From: Rhexocercosporidium sp. MPI-PUGE-AT-0058
Lineage: Eukaryota > Ascomycota > Leotiomycetes > Helotiales
Reading direction: 5' to 3'
Assembly (NCBI GenBank): GCA_020746875.1
Contig: JAGTJL010000013.1
Span: 124,001 to 188,000 of the forward strand
Length of the DNA stretch: 64,000 nt
Both the position numbers and the translations under genes were made by a program. The notes below the pieces were generated by a model. The model searched no databases. It saw nothing but the letters and a program-made list of their open reading frames with translations, and was not told the origin of the DNA. Shown here in pieces: positions 47,640-57,904 of this stretch; the first letter of the stretch is position 1; every line of letters starts with the position of its first letter.

Positions 47640-48435
47640 ATGGACCATATTGAGGTTGCGAATAAGAAGAGCTTGGAGGAATTCGTCAAGAGCTATTTCC
47701 CAAGGCAAGTTTGACCCCACGATCACCAAGTCAGAAAAGAGGAGGACATCAAAACGGCTGCAATTTGTACTTTACTCTATACATTTGTGCTTCCATCTCT
47801 TTCTAACAACAGCACAGCACCTCCTGGAAGACATGGACTCATCCCACGACTAAAGCAGCTTATGATCTCTCCATGCAAACAGCATCCACACTCCCACCAT
47901 CCGACTTCACAGCCTGCTTCAACCTCATCGAGTCTACCAGCTCGAAAGACTACCAAAAGTCCAAAGATGGATGGAAACCAAGAGCTAAGAAACGGGAGAT
48001 GAAGCTACTGGATTTAAAGTATCTCGTCGTGAAGCGGGATGGGAAGGTTGAGGGGTTCGTGTCGTTTATGCCGACTGAAGAGGATGATCATCCAGTGGTT
48101 TATTGCTATGAGATACACCTTGGAGAGGAGTTAAGGGGGTGAGTTGTCTATTTCTAATTTTTCATCATATTATTTCCTTGGTATGTGGACAAAGGTAACT
48201 GGGGAGTAGATCTGGCCTGGGAGCAACACTCATGCAATACCTCCTTACGATCGCTCAAGCAATCCCCTCTACAGCGAAAGTCATGTTGACAGTCTTTACA
48301 CGGAATGAGCGGGCTGTATCTTTCTACAACAAGCTGGGCTATACGAAAGATGAGTTCTCACCACCGCCACGCATCCTTCGAAACGGCACGAAGGTGGAGG
48401 CCGAGTACGTTATTATGAGTAAGGCCATCCGGTGA
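47640..48435 (+). CDS. NAT4: N-alpha-acetyltransferase Nat4/NAA40 (NatD), histone H4/H2A
   Basis: GNAT enzyme that acetylates the N-terminal Ser of histones H4 and H2A. Start ATG at 47640 (MDHIEVANKKSLEEFV). Exons 47640-47704, 47818-48138 and 48210-48435 give 203 residues. The first intron begins at AG/GCAAGT, a perfect GC-type donor, and ends at CACAG; a GT donor four bases later with the acceptor ending at 47812 also keeps the frame and changes only a few residues (about 205). Conserved blocks: TSWKTWTHPTT, GFVSFMPT, VVYCYEIHL, acetyl-CoA loop RGSGLGATLM, MLTVFTRNERAVSFYNKLGY and DEFSPPPR, the last two being specific to this family. It sits tail-away from the LYR gene with a 241-nt shared promoter region. 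Confidence 0.93.
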
Positions 48436-49114
48436 TCCGTTCCCGGCATTGAGAGTTCGATATCAGTGGTTGGGTTCCAACGAAGCTGAAGATGGAGCTC
48501 CATGCAAGGACTCGGAATCCTAGCTCGCTCGAGCTCAATTTAACGGACGCATGGCAAACGGTATTTACCACCAAGCAACCCCCCTTACTTCAATTCTGAC
48601 GAGTGAGAAGGGAAAGCTAGTTTCATCGGCCTGTTGAAAGGGGGTAAGGCTGACGCCACATTTCTCAGCCGTACGGCTCACACCCCTGTCGCAAAAGTTA
48701 CATTCGATTCTTCCCCATGATATTGGGATTCCTTCATTTCACAGCCCGAAAGTTAAGTAATGTGTCGGGACTGTGCTACGGCTGTGGGTGAGGTGCGGTA
48801 GTGGAGGAGCAGTATTTTGTTTGGGTCCCGCTGCTTGGCGAGGAGCTATTCTGGTTCCGTGGAGATGAGTCCGTTGGTGGTGCTAGACTTGTTATTGGGT
48901 GTGTTGGCGTCGATCGGGATAGTTTAGGTTTTGTGGATAGGAGGGCTGAGGGTTGGAGGCATGTGCGGTATAAGGCTGTGAGATTTCGCACTTTGGTGGT
49001 TGCATTCCTCGCGTCTCTTCGTCCCTCCTTTGCTACTTTTCGATTCTGCCAGTTCGTATTGTTACTTCCAAACCTATACTCAAATTTCTAAACCTCATAC
49101 TTCAAATCGTCAAG
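48436..49114. other. Intergenic region upstream of the PLAC8 gene
   Basis: No gene supported; a short frame on each strand near 48776-49091 lacks motifs. Confidence 0.5.
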
Positions 49115-49816
49115 ATGAACGACACCAAAGCTCCCATCACTGAGCAGCCGGCTAGCCATGCTCAACCTCAACCCACATATATGAAATACAAGGAACAGAC
49201 CGGAACCGAGGAGTGGAACAACGATATCTGGGATTGCTTCAAGGGCGCTGATAACCTCTGTATGGTCTCCTGTTCTCTTGCCCAAATCGAAGAACGACTC
49301 AAACTGACTTTACTTGTGTTCAGGTCTCAAGGCAACTTTCTGCTCTTGCTTCGTGTATGGACGCACTCAAGCTCGTTTGAGGGATCCTACTCTTACAGGA
49401 TATGAGAGGATCAATAATGATGTATGCATTCCTGTTCTGGCTATTGCCAGTTTGTGCTGATCGGTGTAACAGTGCCTCATGTTCGCTGGCTTGAACTGCT
49501 GCGGTTTGGGATTCGTGTACGTATTTTTTCTCTGTTCAATAACTCGCCATTCCTCCACTCGTCTCCCCCAGCTGCCCCTCAGCTCCAGATCAAGCTAACT
49601 CTTCCCGCTCACAGCCTCGAATTCCTCAAGCGCTCCGAGATCCGTGCCAAGTATGCCATCCGCGGCGACGCCTTGACCGACGGTCTCCTCTCCTTCTGCT
49701 GCGGATGCTGCTCGATCATCCAGGGCGAGAAGGAAGTTATCGGACGTCAACAGACCGCGGGTATGGGTCAAGGATATGTCGCGCCTCAGGGGATGAACGC
49801 TGGACCACCCCAGTAG
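49115..49816 (+). CDS. PLAC8 family Cys-rich membrane protein
   Basis: PLAC8 proteins are small Cys-rich membrane proteins tied to metal tolerance, calcium entry or cell size in other eukaryotes; fungal members are mostly uncharacterised. Exons 49115-49259, 49324-49421, 49473-49516 and 49615-49816 give 162 residues. Family landmarks are WNNDIWDCFKG, CLKATFCSCFVYGRTQARL (the conserved CxxxxFCxCxxYG-type block), CLMFAGLNCCGLGFV as a hydrophobic Cys-rich segment split by introns 2 and 3, RSEIRAKYAIRGD, and DGLLSFCCGCCSIIQGEKEV near the C-terminus. The tail is Gly/Gln-rich. The exon 3 piece is only 44 nt but its phase is correct on both sides, and it supplies the expected membrane segment. Confidence 0.9.
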
Positions 49817-50801
49817 ATGGTGGTTTGAAAGCAAGGGATAGGAGTGAGGTGATGTGGTGATGTTGCCGGTTTACTTTGTTTCGGGCGATGATACCAGTTT
49901 AATTCGACTTGAGATTGCCTATTGCGTTAATCAAATTTCGGCTTCGCCCTCGCTGTTCCAGTTCAATCAAACCTCGTATCAGACCAACCCCCCAGCATCA
50001 TCTCTCTCTTAGCAGTCCCTGCCAGCTTCGAAGGGTGCACGTGACAAGCCTCAACGAAGCGAGATCTTGAACATCTGGTTGTTTACTCTCGTTTTCAAGC
50101 TTTCAAATCCTACATCCCAGAAGTACTCGAGTCTAAGTTCCACGAAGTTGTAGTCCCAGTGTAAGAGCTTTTCTTTGGCTAATGACATTCAAACCATGCT
50201 ATCAGTCAATTTAGCGGTTTTATGTTGCGCCCCACATTTCAAGCTGCTCCCACTCTTAAATCAACGACGGGACACTTGAGCTTATATCGCCACCGATCTA
50301 ACTTTGGGCTCGACTGTAAGAAATCAAGGTACCCTATCTATGGACTTTGATAACCGCAGGCAATAGGCGACGGGCTATGGGCGGCGGGGCGGCGGCGGGA
50401 CTAGTCAGGACTCAATTTGAAGTTGTCTACTGGTGGTGAACGACTTTTAGCTAATTTGGACTTCAGTACTTCAAGTAAAGCCACTAACTCGATGACGGGT
50501 AAACTATTCGATGGAAGAGTTTCTGTTCTCTGCGAGAGAGGGTAAACACAGATACGAATTCGCGCTTCCCAAGTGATCGCGACAATCGTCCCAGACCTAG
50601 GAGCCGGCAACAAGCCCCCATTTTTGTGGTCTATTAAGGTTATCGGTATCTATCATTACCCCGGCCTCCATCATCGATATCTATCCATCTCAAAAGCCAA
50701 TCAAGATGAAGCAAGTATTCATCGGGTAAGATATTGAACTATAAACACGATGATCTTCCCGGCCGTCCAGTTTCCATTTCTCTTCCCCAGCTTCGTACGC
50801 C
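49817..50801. other. Intergenic region upstream of the NCS1 permease gene
   Basis: Just under 1 kb with no gene. A GGCGGGGCGGCGGCGGG stretch lies at about 50380-50400. A possible 5'-UTR intron (GTAAGA near 50727, CCCCAG near 50790) would not change the coding start. Confidence 0.45.
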
Positions 50802-52690
50802 ATGATGTCCTACCTCACGCGGCGCAAAGCTGCTTTCTCCTCGAAGCTCGCCTCCCGAACCACTATCTCGGGATGGGTGCTAGAAAAACAACCGACCTCG
50901 TTCGCAGAGGAAGGAGAATGGACGAATATCGATTCAGACGTGACGCCCGAAGAGAGACGCACGTGGTCATCTTTGACAATTGCGGGTTTTTGGTTCAGTG
51001 ATGCGTTGAATGCTCAGGGGTGGGAAGCGCCGAGTTCGATCATCAGTGCAGGGTTGACATGGCGAGAAGCGTTTTACTTGAGTATGTTTCTCTGTGTTGA
51101 CCTCTTCTGTTTGGCGGTTGGGAAATGATCGAGTTGGGACTAAACCGATATGTGTAGCCATTTGCGGATCTCTGGTCGACACGGTACCACTTGTGATGAA
51201 TGGTCTCATGGGTGCAAGGTTGCATATTCCATTTCCTGTCGCCATTCGATCATCATTTGGATTTTACTTCTCTCGCTTCGCTATTGTGGTACGCATGGCC
51301 ACTGCGCTGTTTTGGCATGCTATCCAGACTTGGACTGGAAGTACTGCTATGTTCCAGGTAAGTCTCTCTCGCACTCCATGTTACCTTTCAACTCAAGAAT
51401 CCCAAAGCATACAGACTGACACCTCCAGATGATCCGCGCCATCTTTCCTTCCTTCCTAGAGATTCCCAACCACCTCCCCGCAAATGCCGGCATAACGACT
51501 CAAGAGATGATCGCACACTTCGTATTCTGGAGCGTACAATTCCCGTTCATGCTCACGCCTCCTCACAAGCTGAAGTACTTCTTCTACTTCAAAGCTGTCA
51601 TCGTGCCGATAATATGTACGGCGACTGTGATTGCAATGACGAAGAAAGCGCATGGGGTGGGTGAGATATGGAGGCAACCATATAGCCTCCCAGCGGGGAG
51701 TACGAGGAGCTGGATGATTTTGAATCAATTTTCGAGTATCTGTGGGGGTTGGTGAGGTCACTCCTTCTCTTCTATTTTACGTCGGCTTTGGAACTCCCAG
51801 CTAATGTGAACAGGGCTACGATGGCAACAAACGTCCCTGACTTTACACGGTACATGAAGCGCTCCCGCGGGGTATGGTGGCAAGCCCTGCTCCTCCCTTC
51901 AATCAGTCTCCTCATTGGCACATTCGGCATCATATCCACCAGCTGCGCAAAAGTAGTATATGGCGAGTACATCTGGTCGCCTCTCGACCTTGCGACTCGC
52001 TGGGACGGACCCTGGGGACGCTGTGGAGCCTTCTTCGTTGGATTTTGCTGGGTTGTGGCGCAAATTGGTACGAATTTGTCTGCGAACGTGATATCGTGTT
52101 CGAACGATATGGTCAACTTGTTGCCGAAATATATCAATATCCGACGAGGTGCAATTATTACGACTGTTACTGCGGGCTGGATTATGGTGCCATGGAAGAT
52201 CATTTCCAGTGCGCAGAGCTTGTTGACGTTCATGAGCGGATTGTCGATCTTCCTTGCTCCAATTGCTGCTATTCTGGCTGCAGATTATTGGATTGTGAAG
52301 AGTAGGAAGATCGACGTACCTGGTTTGTATCGTCGACATGGACGGTACAGGTACAATGCTGCGGGGATGAACTGGAGAGCTGCTGTTGCTTTTTTCGTTT
52401 CGCTAGGACCGAATTTGCCCGGCATGGCCAAAGCTGTAAATTCCAGTATCAAGATCAACGCCGGTATTGAGCATATCTGGGACATGAATTATCTGTGGGG
52501 CTTTTGTAGTGCGTTCTTGCTTTATGTGGGTTTGAGTATGGCATGGCCAGCCGAAGAGACACTATTAGAAGGAATGATCTGGGATGATAGTGCTCATGAG
52601 GGAATTGAGGTAGGGAGTAGTGGGGATGATAGGGAGGGTGAGGCGACTGGTGAAGAGAAGAGTGCTGGGGACAAGGTCAAGGCTCATTGA
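50802..52690 (+). CDS. NCS1-family nucleobase/allantoin-type permease
   Basis: Plasma-membrane proton symporter of the Fur4/Dal4/Fcy2 superfamily, importing uracil, uridine, allantoin, cytosine, thiamine or related compounds; the exact substrate cannot be read. Exons 50802-51081, 51158-51357, 51429-51751 and 51814-52690 give 559 residues. Early blocks: ERRTWSSLTIAGFWFSDALNAQGW and ISAGLTWREA, the TM1 region; then RSSFGFYFSRFAIVVRMATALFWH and QTWTGSTAMFQMIRAIFP; FWSVQFPFMLTPPHKLKYFF; then ATMATNVPDFTRYMKRSRGVWW; DMVNLLPKYINIRRGAII; and AADYWIVKSRKIDVPGLY. About twelve hydrophobic spans are visible. The order matches the Fur-type (uracil/allantoin) branch more than Fcy. The tail is acidic and hydrophilic (DDREGEATGEE), as in regulated permeases. 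Confidence 0.92.
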
Positions 52691-53096
52691 TCAGGCGTTA
52701 GAGGATGTAAACAGTTCTCAAGATTTACGCAAGGTGAGATTGAGACTCAATCACTCGCAAAAAAAAAAACGAATTCAGAGTTCTGCTTTCCTAAATTTAA
52801 ATTTGCCAAGTCTGTCTCGAGAATTCGAGGATGATGACCGTCGATTTCTATGCAAATTAAATAAGGCTGCTATCCTCTTTGCGTCTGCAGTCAGCTTGAC
52901 CGAATGCCCGATCGCCTCATCCGGCCCACCACTTATAAGCTGCGTGCGAAACGTCTACAAAAGGCGCTCAACTCTAGCTCTCACTCATTATTCCATGCAC
53001 CCGGTATGAACCAACTTTCCGAGACATTTTCGGCTGGAAAAGCACTCTTATGAGCAGCTTGGTTTCCTGCTTCTTCGTCCTCGGCAACTTCGTCGT
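52691..53096. other. Intergenic region downstream of the NCS1 gene
   Basis: No coding sequence of note. A run of 10 or so A occurs near 52759. Confidence 0.45.
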
Positions 53097-53947
53097 TCAG
53101 GGAATTCTTGAAATCGCTTTTCGACTTAGGCATCGCAGTACGGATGGTAGACTTTTGGAATTCATCTCGGGGTTTGGCAGCTTTGAGTTTTGGAGAGAGA
53201 CTCGGGGCAGTGGAAGGATCCAGTGCATCCGCCTGCGCAGGTAATCCACCTGTAATTGACAGTGATGCCTGACCAGAAGCTGCAGAATTTCCTCAGCTGG
53301 CCCGAGAACCACGCTCAGACAAGTCGACAGGTTTAGCATTCCAATCTTCATCGTTACTCTCATCATCGGTATCACCACCGTCGTCGTCACCGTCGTCATC
53401 CCCTCCAAGTGAGATGAGAGCCAGTAGGTGGGCACTTTTTTGAAATGTGGAGCAACGAGTTAATTATAGCTGAGACCCCTTCAGGCAATTGAGCAGCGAC
53501 ATTGTCAACAGCAGAACATTGCACCGAAGGTCGGTACCCACCAAATGTTGGTAAACAATCAGATACCATGAAATCTAGAGGTGGAAGGCCCCAGGTTTCA
53601 AGGACATCAAGCTCGAAATTGTCAATATCTTCATGCCATGATTTCCTAGCGAGACCTCTGCTCCCCACTCCATTCTGTTGTTTAACTGGCACAGAAGCGA
53701 TACGGTGTGCGCCGTGCGGCGCCCAGCTGGCCCCTGATCTCAGGCTTTTGGTCTCCTTAACAGTCAAGTTGAACTTCCACCTGAGTTCCATCAAGATTTG
53801 GAAAATGTGCCACAGCCACGGGCGCGGGAGATAGTCGGCTGGACTCGAGAGGATCATTGTAACATCGAGCACATCTTGGTCCCAACCACCCACCACAAGC
53901 CCCACAGTGTCGACGCAGAAGTGCAGTTTCCAGAGCTCACTGTGCAT
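53097..53947 (-). pseudogene. Unrecognised ORF with acidic tail, probably decayed
   Basis: A 183-codon frame (53947-53396) opens at an ATG and reads like protein: KLHFCVDTVGLVVGGWDQDVLDV, then DYLPRPWLWHIFQILMELRWKFNL and a segment ending PPLDFMVSDCLPTFGGYRPSV. It ends at a stop, and in a neighbouring frame an Asp-rich stretch (GDDDGDDDGGDTDDE) continues toward 53100, itself broken by a TGA at about 53300 that a single C-to-T change would explain. Upstream of 53947 the frame is also closed. I recognise no family. Lack of fitting splice sites and the internal stops suggest decay, but a real gene with unusual introns cannot be ruled out. Confidence 0.35.
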
Positions 53948-56179
53948 TTCAAATGAAGCATTAGAGGGAGGTCAAAGATCGAATCTTTCAAGCCAGTGCA
54001 TGGCGCAAACGGTATTATCTTGAATGGATTTCTTCTTAGGATGCTGTTTAATCCAATGTTCATGCAACGAGAACTCAACATTCTCTGTCTAGATCTTGGA
54101 CTCGAAGACTTATTTGCATAATTCCTTCGGGATCACCCTGAGTAAGTTCTGACAGTCGATATTGGGACTAGGAAACCCAGGCAGATTGCTCAGGAAATGC
54201 AGTCAAAGAAGCGGTGGCAAGGTTTCTAGAGCACTTCCTCTGCGACCTGCCGTGAAGCGTTGAAGAAATTTCTCTTTTTGGACTTGTCCGAGATTTTCCT
54301 GTTCCCAAATTCAGAATTGCAATCCATGGACATGAAGAAGTTGATTGGGTCACTATTCTAGGTCGAAAGCAAGTTAGTTTTGAAGTGCTCAACTACCTCG
54401 TTCCAATTCTCTCGAGCCAAGCAGTTGCTGGCCACCCCTCTGTTGTTCCGGCTATCGCGCCTTAGTAAAACTCACTTCTACTCTTTCGCAGATACTTTAG
54501 ACTTCTACCTAACTTCTAAAATGACTACAAACAAGTACCAAAGCCAGCGACAAAGCTGGACATCGGGACTCGACATAATCCTACGAAATTCAACCACAGA
54601 TATGCCATGCCAGCCACCCAACACAAGCTCTACAATATCAAGACAGAAAAAAAGCTTCCAAATTTACTACCAGAGCTCGAATAAAGCATCCGATGGAGGC
54701 CAGATACCACAAGGCTGGAGTCTTTGATAGCCCTATGATATTCCATCCTGAATCAACTAATTTTTATCTACGCGTTCATCCCAGCCACGAAACTATCTTA
54801 TAACATCGTACTTTGACAACAAGAATATCCGTTTAGGAAAGACTGTAGTCAGAAGCTCTCCGGCTATCTTGTCTCGAGTAATTTCGGTGGCAATGAATGC
54901 AAACACACGGCAGATATTGATTGCTAGTCTTCTGATATCCATCCAGCCTGACCTGTCGATCGACCTGAACTATTTTTTTGACTCTTCATCTTGGAATACA
55001 CCAGTAGCATAAACTCGAGACTTCGACATCACGTAATTTCTCGTTAGTCGGGGGGGGGGGGGGGGGGGGGGGGTGGGGCTTCTAGGCTTCAGTGGTGGCT
55101 AGAGCTACTAGTGCTTCCGCTGGTGGGTTTGTGGGGATTGGGTTAGAATTGGACGAGGATTGAATATGATGATATCACTTCTACACTCGTCTTTGACCAA
55201 TTTCTCACATGTCTCCGAAGACACGCTGAAATCCGGATCTAAGTGGTGATTTAGGGAGTTATTACGATAAGCGATAGCATAGTTATAAAATCACTTCTCT
55301 CGGCCATAAAGTAAACATCGACAAAGGCTCGGGAACGAATCTTGCAAATAATGAGGAAAATACTGACGGCGGCTCGCACTTGTCGTTGGTAATGTGTCAG
55401 ATCTAAGTACTGGTACCGAGTGTATTTTTGGTAAGAAAGCAAAGATCTTCGATTGTATTGTATTGTTGGGGTAGACAGGAGATCAGGAAGAACTGGAGAC
55501 GCTTGTGAGGGGATCTCGATTAGAGTCAACATCACAATGAGCGAGCTCGGACTTTGAGACTAGAGAGAGAAAAAGATATAAGTAGGAGCAGAGCCTGAAC
55601 CTTAACATGCCTTAGGGGAGATCCTTAGTAAACTCTAGCTCTCTACGTGCGAAGTCACTAGAATGCGAGGAGGAGAAACTTCAGTACTCGTCGCAAGTTC
55701 GCCAACACGTGATACAGCACCAGTCTAGGTGGATGCTGAACACACAACAGCCGGACTTAGCAGCTAAGGCAACATAAAGCAATGTGAATTGTCCCTACTA
55801 TTTTGAATAACTTGTAACTCCTCATGACATAGATACCTTGCGCGAAAATAAAATGTGGCAGTTTCATTTACCTCATTGCTGGTGGTTTAGGCGTCTCAAA
55901 GTACCGCAAGGTTGCCGTCACGACCTCTTTTTTATATTTAGCAGAATAAAGACCGTAGAATTATCCAGCCATCATATTTCAAAATTTGTTCCCCAACAGC
56001 AATTTAATGAATTTGACTGGCTACTCTATTACACGTGCTGATGGCTTCCAATCAGCGGTCTCGGGTGACATTCTCGGACATCCAAGAGCTTGGCAGGAGG
56101 CAATGGCCTTCTATAAAGTAGAGAGCCATTCACACTATCATATCTCATCTCAGGACTGTTATTTTCCACTAGAAAAAGG
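53948..56179. other. Gene-poor stretch with relic frames and a long G run
   Basis: About 2.2 kb without a supportable gene. Short frames at 54081-53854, 54392-54168 and 54380-54727 look like fragments and could belong to the decayed ORF to the left or to an unrecognised repeat. The stretch is moderately AT-rich, without the extreme TA enrichment seen in the hAT copy. Confidence 0.45.
55050..55073 (+). repeat. Poly-G tract, 24 nt
   Basis: Uninterrupted run of 24 G, followed by TGGGG, in non-coding sequence. Exact length is likely unstable or misread. Confidence 0.9.
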
Positions 56180-57904
56180 ATGGCAATCAAGAAGTGGTAC
56201 CCAGGCAATCCTGGGAGGCGGCTTTGGGAGGTCGTTGAACAAGGATGGTATCTTGGCTTCACATCTTTTGGGGGCCCGCCGGTTCATTTCAAAATCGTCG
56301 GTGCATTCGTACTGCTTCATTGCAATTGATTTACTGATAGGATTAAGTTCCATGACAAATATGTGGATAAGCTGGGATGGATCGATGAACAAATGGTAAC
56401 ACCCTCACACCACTTCGGAGCACAAGATGCTGACTTCTCAGTACCAAGAGCTGTTTGCGGTCTGTCAGGCATTCTCTGGACCCGGCAGCACAAAAATGCT
56501 GTACTGTTTGAACCTCATCCATGATGGATTCATTCCTGCAGTTGTAGCTCTACTCATTTGGTCGTAGGTGGTCTCATATCCGCACCAGATTAAGACTGAT
56601 TATCGTAGTCTCCCGGGGGCTTTCGGCATGTATGGACTGTCTGTTGGAGTGTCACACATTGGTGAAAGCCTCCCTCGACAGGTTTACGCCTTACTTTCTG
56701 GTCTCAATGCGGCTGTTGTTGGGGTCATTGCTCTGGCAGCTGTTCAGCTTGCCCAGAAAGCCATTACCGATAAAATGACGAGGATCTTGGTGTTTCTCGG
56801 AGCTACGGCTGGTTTGATGTACGTCCATTGAATTGCTCACGAGTCTAAAAATATCTCTCGTCCTACTATCCGGACGTATAGTTGGCAATTTCTGACCTCA
56901 GACGATCACCTAGGTACAACGCACTGTGGTATTTTCCCTTGCTCATGCTCCTCGGGGGTGCTTCCTCTGTCATCTTTGACTACCGGGTACTCCATCCAGC
57001 TGCCAAATGGGTGGGAAGACTTGGGAGGAAACAACAGGCCACGAGCCACGAAGAGAATGGGACTGAACTGCCAACTGTTAGTTCCCAGCCGGCGGCACCA
57101 AAACTAGACAATAGCCACGCACCAGTACAGGTATCATCTCGCTCAGGTGGTCTTCAGCAACAGTCCCAAGAAGCAGATATCTCTGATGAAAGAGCAGAAC
57201 CCCGAATCATACCAAATGCACGAAATATTGAAATCTCGTGGCAATTTGGGGCACTGGTCCTCGTTGCCTTCGCCATCGTGTTCATTGTCATCATGGTTCT
57301 TCGAGGAACATTGCCAGACAAGCCACTCTTGTTCCAGCTCTTCTCAAACATGTTTCTGGCCGGCACAATCATCTTCGGGGGAGGTCCTGTCGTTATTCCT
57401 CTGCTGAGAGAGTACGTGGTTTCTGAGGGTTGGGTCACTCCTCGAGACTTCCTTCTCGGCCTCGCCATTATTCAAGCATTCCCAGGACCCAACTTCAACT
57501 TCGCCGTGTATCTTGGAGGTCTGACGTCTGTCTTCGGTGGGCACAACCCCGCCGTAGGTGCCTTGCTGGGTTTCCTTGGAATATTTCTCCCAGGCATCGT
57601 GACGGTCCATGGAACGATGGGTATTTGGAGCGCGATTCGGGGAAAGCGGTGGGTTAAGAGTGCATTGAGGGGTACAAATGCTGCTGCTGTGGGCCTGATA
57701 TACACTGCAGTGTATAGATTGTGGCAGATTGGGTTCATCGACGAAGGATTCGAGGCTGGGAAGAGCTTGGGTGATGATCCTTGGTGGGTGGTGGTGGGCG
57801 TGACTAGCTATGTTGGTGGGATGTGGTTCAACGTCAGTGCTCCAGTAGCCATTCTGCTCGGTGCAGTCATGGGTCTGGTACGATATGCTGTTGTCAATTC
57901 GTAA
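56180..57904 (+). CDS. CHR-family chromate ion transporter
   Basis: CHR proteins move chromate, probably by exchange with sulfate-type anions, across the membrane; fungal members carry two homologous halves. ATG at 56180 (MAIKKWYPGNPGRRLWEVV). Exons 56180-56296, 56348-56395, 56442-56563, 56609-56818 and 56914-57904 give 495 residues. First half: GFTSFGGPPVHFKI, KLGWIDEQMYQELFAVCQAFSGPGSTKM, then LPGAFGMYGL. The GPGSTK block is the CHR hallmark. A hydrophilic linker of about 70 residues separates the halves. Second half: MFLAGTIIFGGGPVVIPLLREYVV, then GLAIIQAFPGPNFNFAVYLGG with the matching FPGPNFN block. Four of the introns lie in the first half, and exon 2 is only 48 nt. Whether an extra leader exon lies upstream is unknown. 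Confidence 0.92.

Noticed and set aside
57699..57716. 18-bp perfect palindrome TATACACTGCAGTGTATA
   Set aside because: It lies in the chromate transporter coding sequence and encodes conserved-looking residues; most likely chance.
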